This document shows positions 63,910 to 64,000 of a stretch of DNA of 64,000 bases, piece after piece (positions within the stretch are counted from its first letter, which is position 1; the number at the start of each line of letters is the position of its first letter). Under the pieces are notes generated by a model that made no database searches, was not told where the DNA came from, and saw only the letters and a program-made list of their open reading frames with translations. Position numbers and translations under genes: made by a program. Source of the stretch: Christiangramia bathymodioli (GTDB taxonomy: Bacteria > Bacteroidota > Bacteroidia > Flavobacteriales > Flavobacteriaceae); assembly GCA_009735695.1 (NCBI GenBank), contig SRSL01000002.1, positions 363,229-427,228 of the forward strand, given 5' to 3'.

Positions 63910-64000
63910 ATGGCTCATCCATCCGATACTTCTGAAAATTACTGGTATAAAGACGCAATCATTTACGAATTACATATCAAGGCATTTTTCGACAGTAATG
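63910..64000 (+). CDS. treS: maltose alpha-D-glucosyltransferase / trehalose synthase, 5' fragment
   Basis: First 30 codons of a gene cut by the window edge. The product starts MAHPSDTSENYWYKDAIIY and continues ELHIKAFFDSN, the highly conserved opening strand of TreS-type GH13 enzymes, which convert maltose and trehalose. The rest, including the catalytic aspartate, is outside. Trehalose would be a compatible solute, fitting the osmotic theme. Another GH13 enzyme is possible, but this N-terminus is most typical of TreS. Confidence 0.8.
   Translation, partial: MAHPSDTSENYWYKDAIIYELHIKAFFDSN

Noticed and set aside
1-64000. CRISPR arrays, tRNA, rRNA, insertion sequences
   Set aside because: I looked for regularly spaced repeats, cloverleaf-like genes, conserved rRNA stretches and transposase ORFs and found none. 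The only regularly spaced repeats are the operator dyads, which are too short and closely spaced for CRISPR.

Overview
The window looks like chromosomal DNA of a marine-type flavobacterium (Bacteroidota), close to Gramella/Christiangramia, Zunongwangia or Salegentibacter. This is inferred from gene content and signals, not from a database search. The evidence is a type IX secretion C-terminal sorting domain, many promoters with the Bacteroidota -7 box TAnnTTTG, near-absence of Shine-Dalgarno sequences, a Bacteroidota-type PEP carboxylase, and several conserved flavobacterial hypotheticals. I see no rRNA, tRNA, CRISPR, prophage, transposase or integrase. It reads as mostly core genome.

Layout. 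1-6.4 kb: a repeat-led small ORF, penicillin-binding protein 1A, a DoxX-like membrane protein, an SF2 helicase, a Crp/Fnr regulator and a secreted PepSY-like protein. 6.4-8.2 kb: a 127-bp inverted-repeat-bounded element, then the cysE-cysM cysteine operon. 8.2-13.2 kb: a gene-free stretch with an orphan terminator, then the overlapping operon FUSC transporter - DUF6155 - T9SS secreted protein. 13.2-18.7 kb: three NAD(P)-dependent oxidoreductases, small membrane proteins including a 52-aa Pmp3/YqaE protein, and galE. 18.8-25 kb: two MscS channels flanking an exonuclease/endonuclease/phosphatase protein, then thioesterase, Nudix and aldehyde dehydrogenase. 25-27.5 kb: a SatD-like regulator with a nucleotide-cyclase-like fold, its DUF3307 membrane partner and a Gre-like protein, with a three-copy operator array between the divergent genes. 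27.5-38.8 kb: HD phosphodiesterase, thiolase, NlpC/P60 peptidase, TPR protein, gyrA, clpC. 38.8-46.9 kb: NAD(P)HX repair enzyme, gcvT, an epimerase-like protein, pterin dehydratase, yebC, acyltransferase, proline dehydrogenase, aroB. 46.9-52.3 kb: DJ-1/PfpI protein, the ppc-DinB-YihY cluster and an Lrp regulator. 52.3-60 kb: an M14 carboxypeptidase and an XRE regulator diverging from an array of TTTACA-N2-TGTAAA dyads, a lipoprotein, then the tightly packed parE-orf-parC-mscL operon. 60-64 kb: ychF, a prolyl oligopeptidase and the 5' end of treS.

Functional themes are envelope and osmotic physiology (PBP1A, two MscS, MscL, FUSC, Pmp3, treS), DNA topology (gyrA, parE, parC), second-messenger turnover (a PgpH-type HD protein) and central metabolism (ppc, cysE/cysM, gcvT, aroB, proline dehydrogenase). 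The two most interesting things are regulatory. One is the 29-bp-phased triple ATAAG-N8-CTTAT dyad in front of the cyclase-like/HTH SatD gene. The other is the multi-copy TTTACA-N2-TGTAAA array controlling the XRE/M14 pair, where the palindromes contain the -7 boxes and touch both start codons.

Several start codons were moved to an internal ATG because the longest frame would begin inside or on top of a recognisable -7 box. All functions are assigned by reading protein motifs; no alignment was run.
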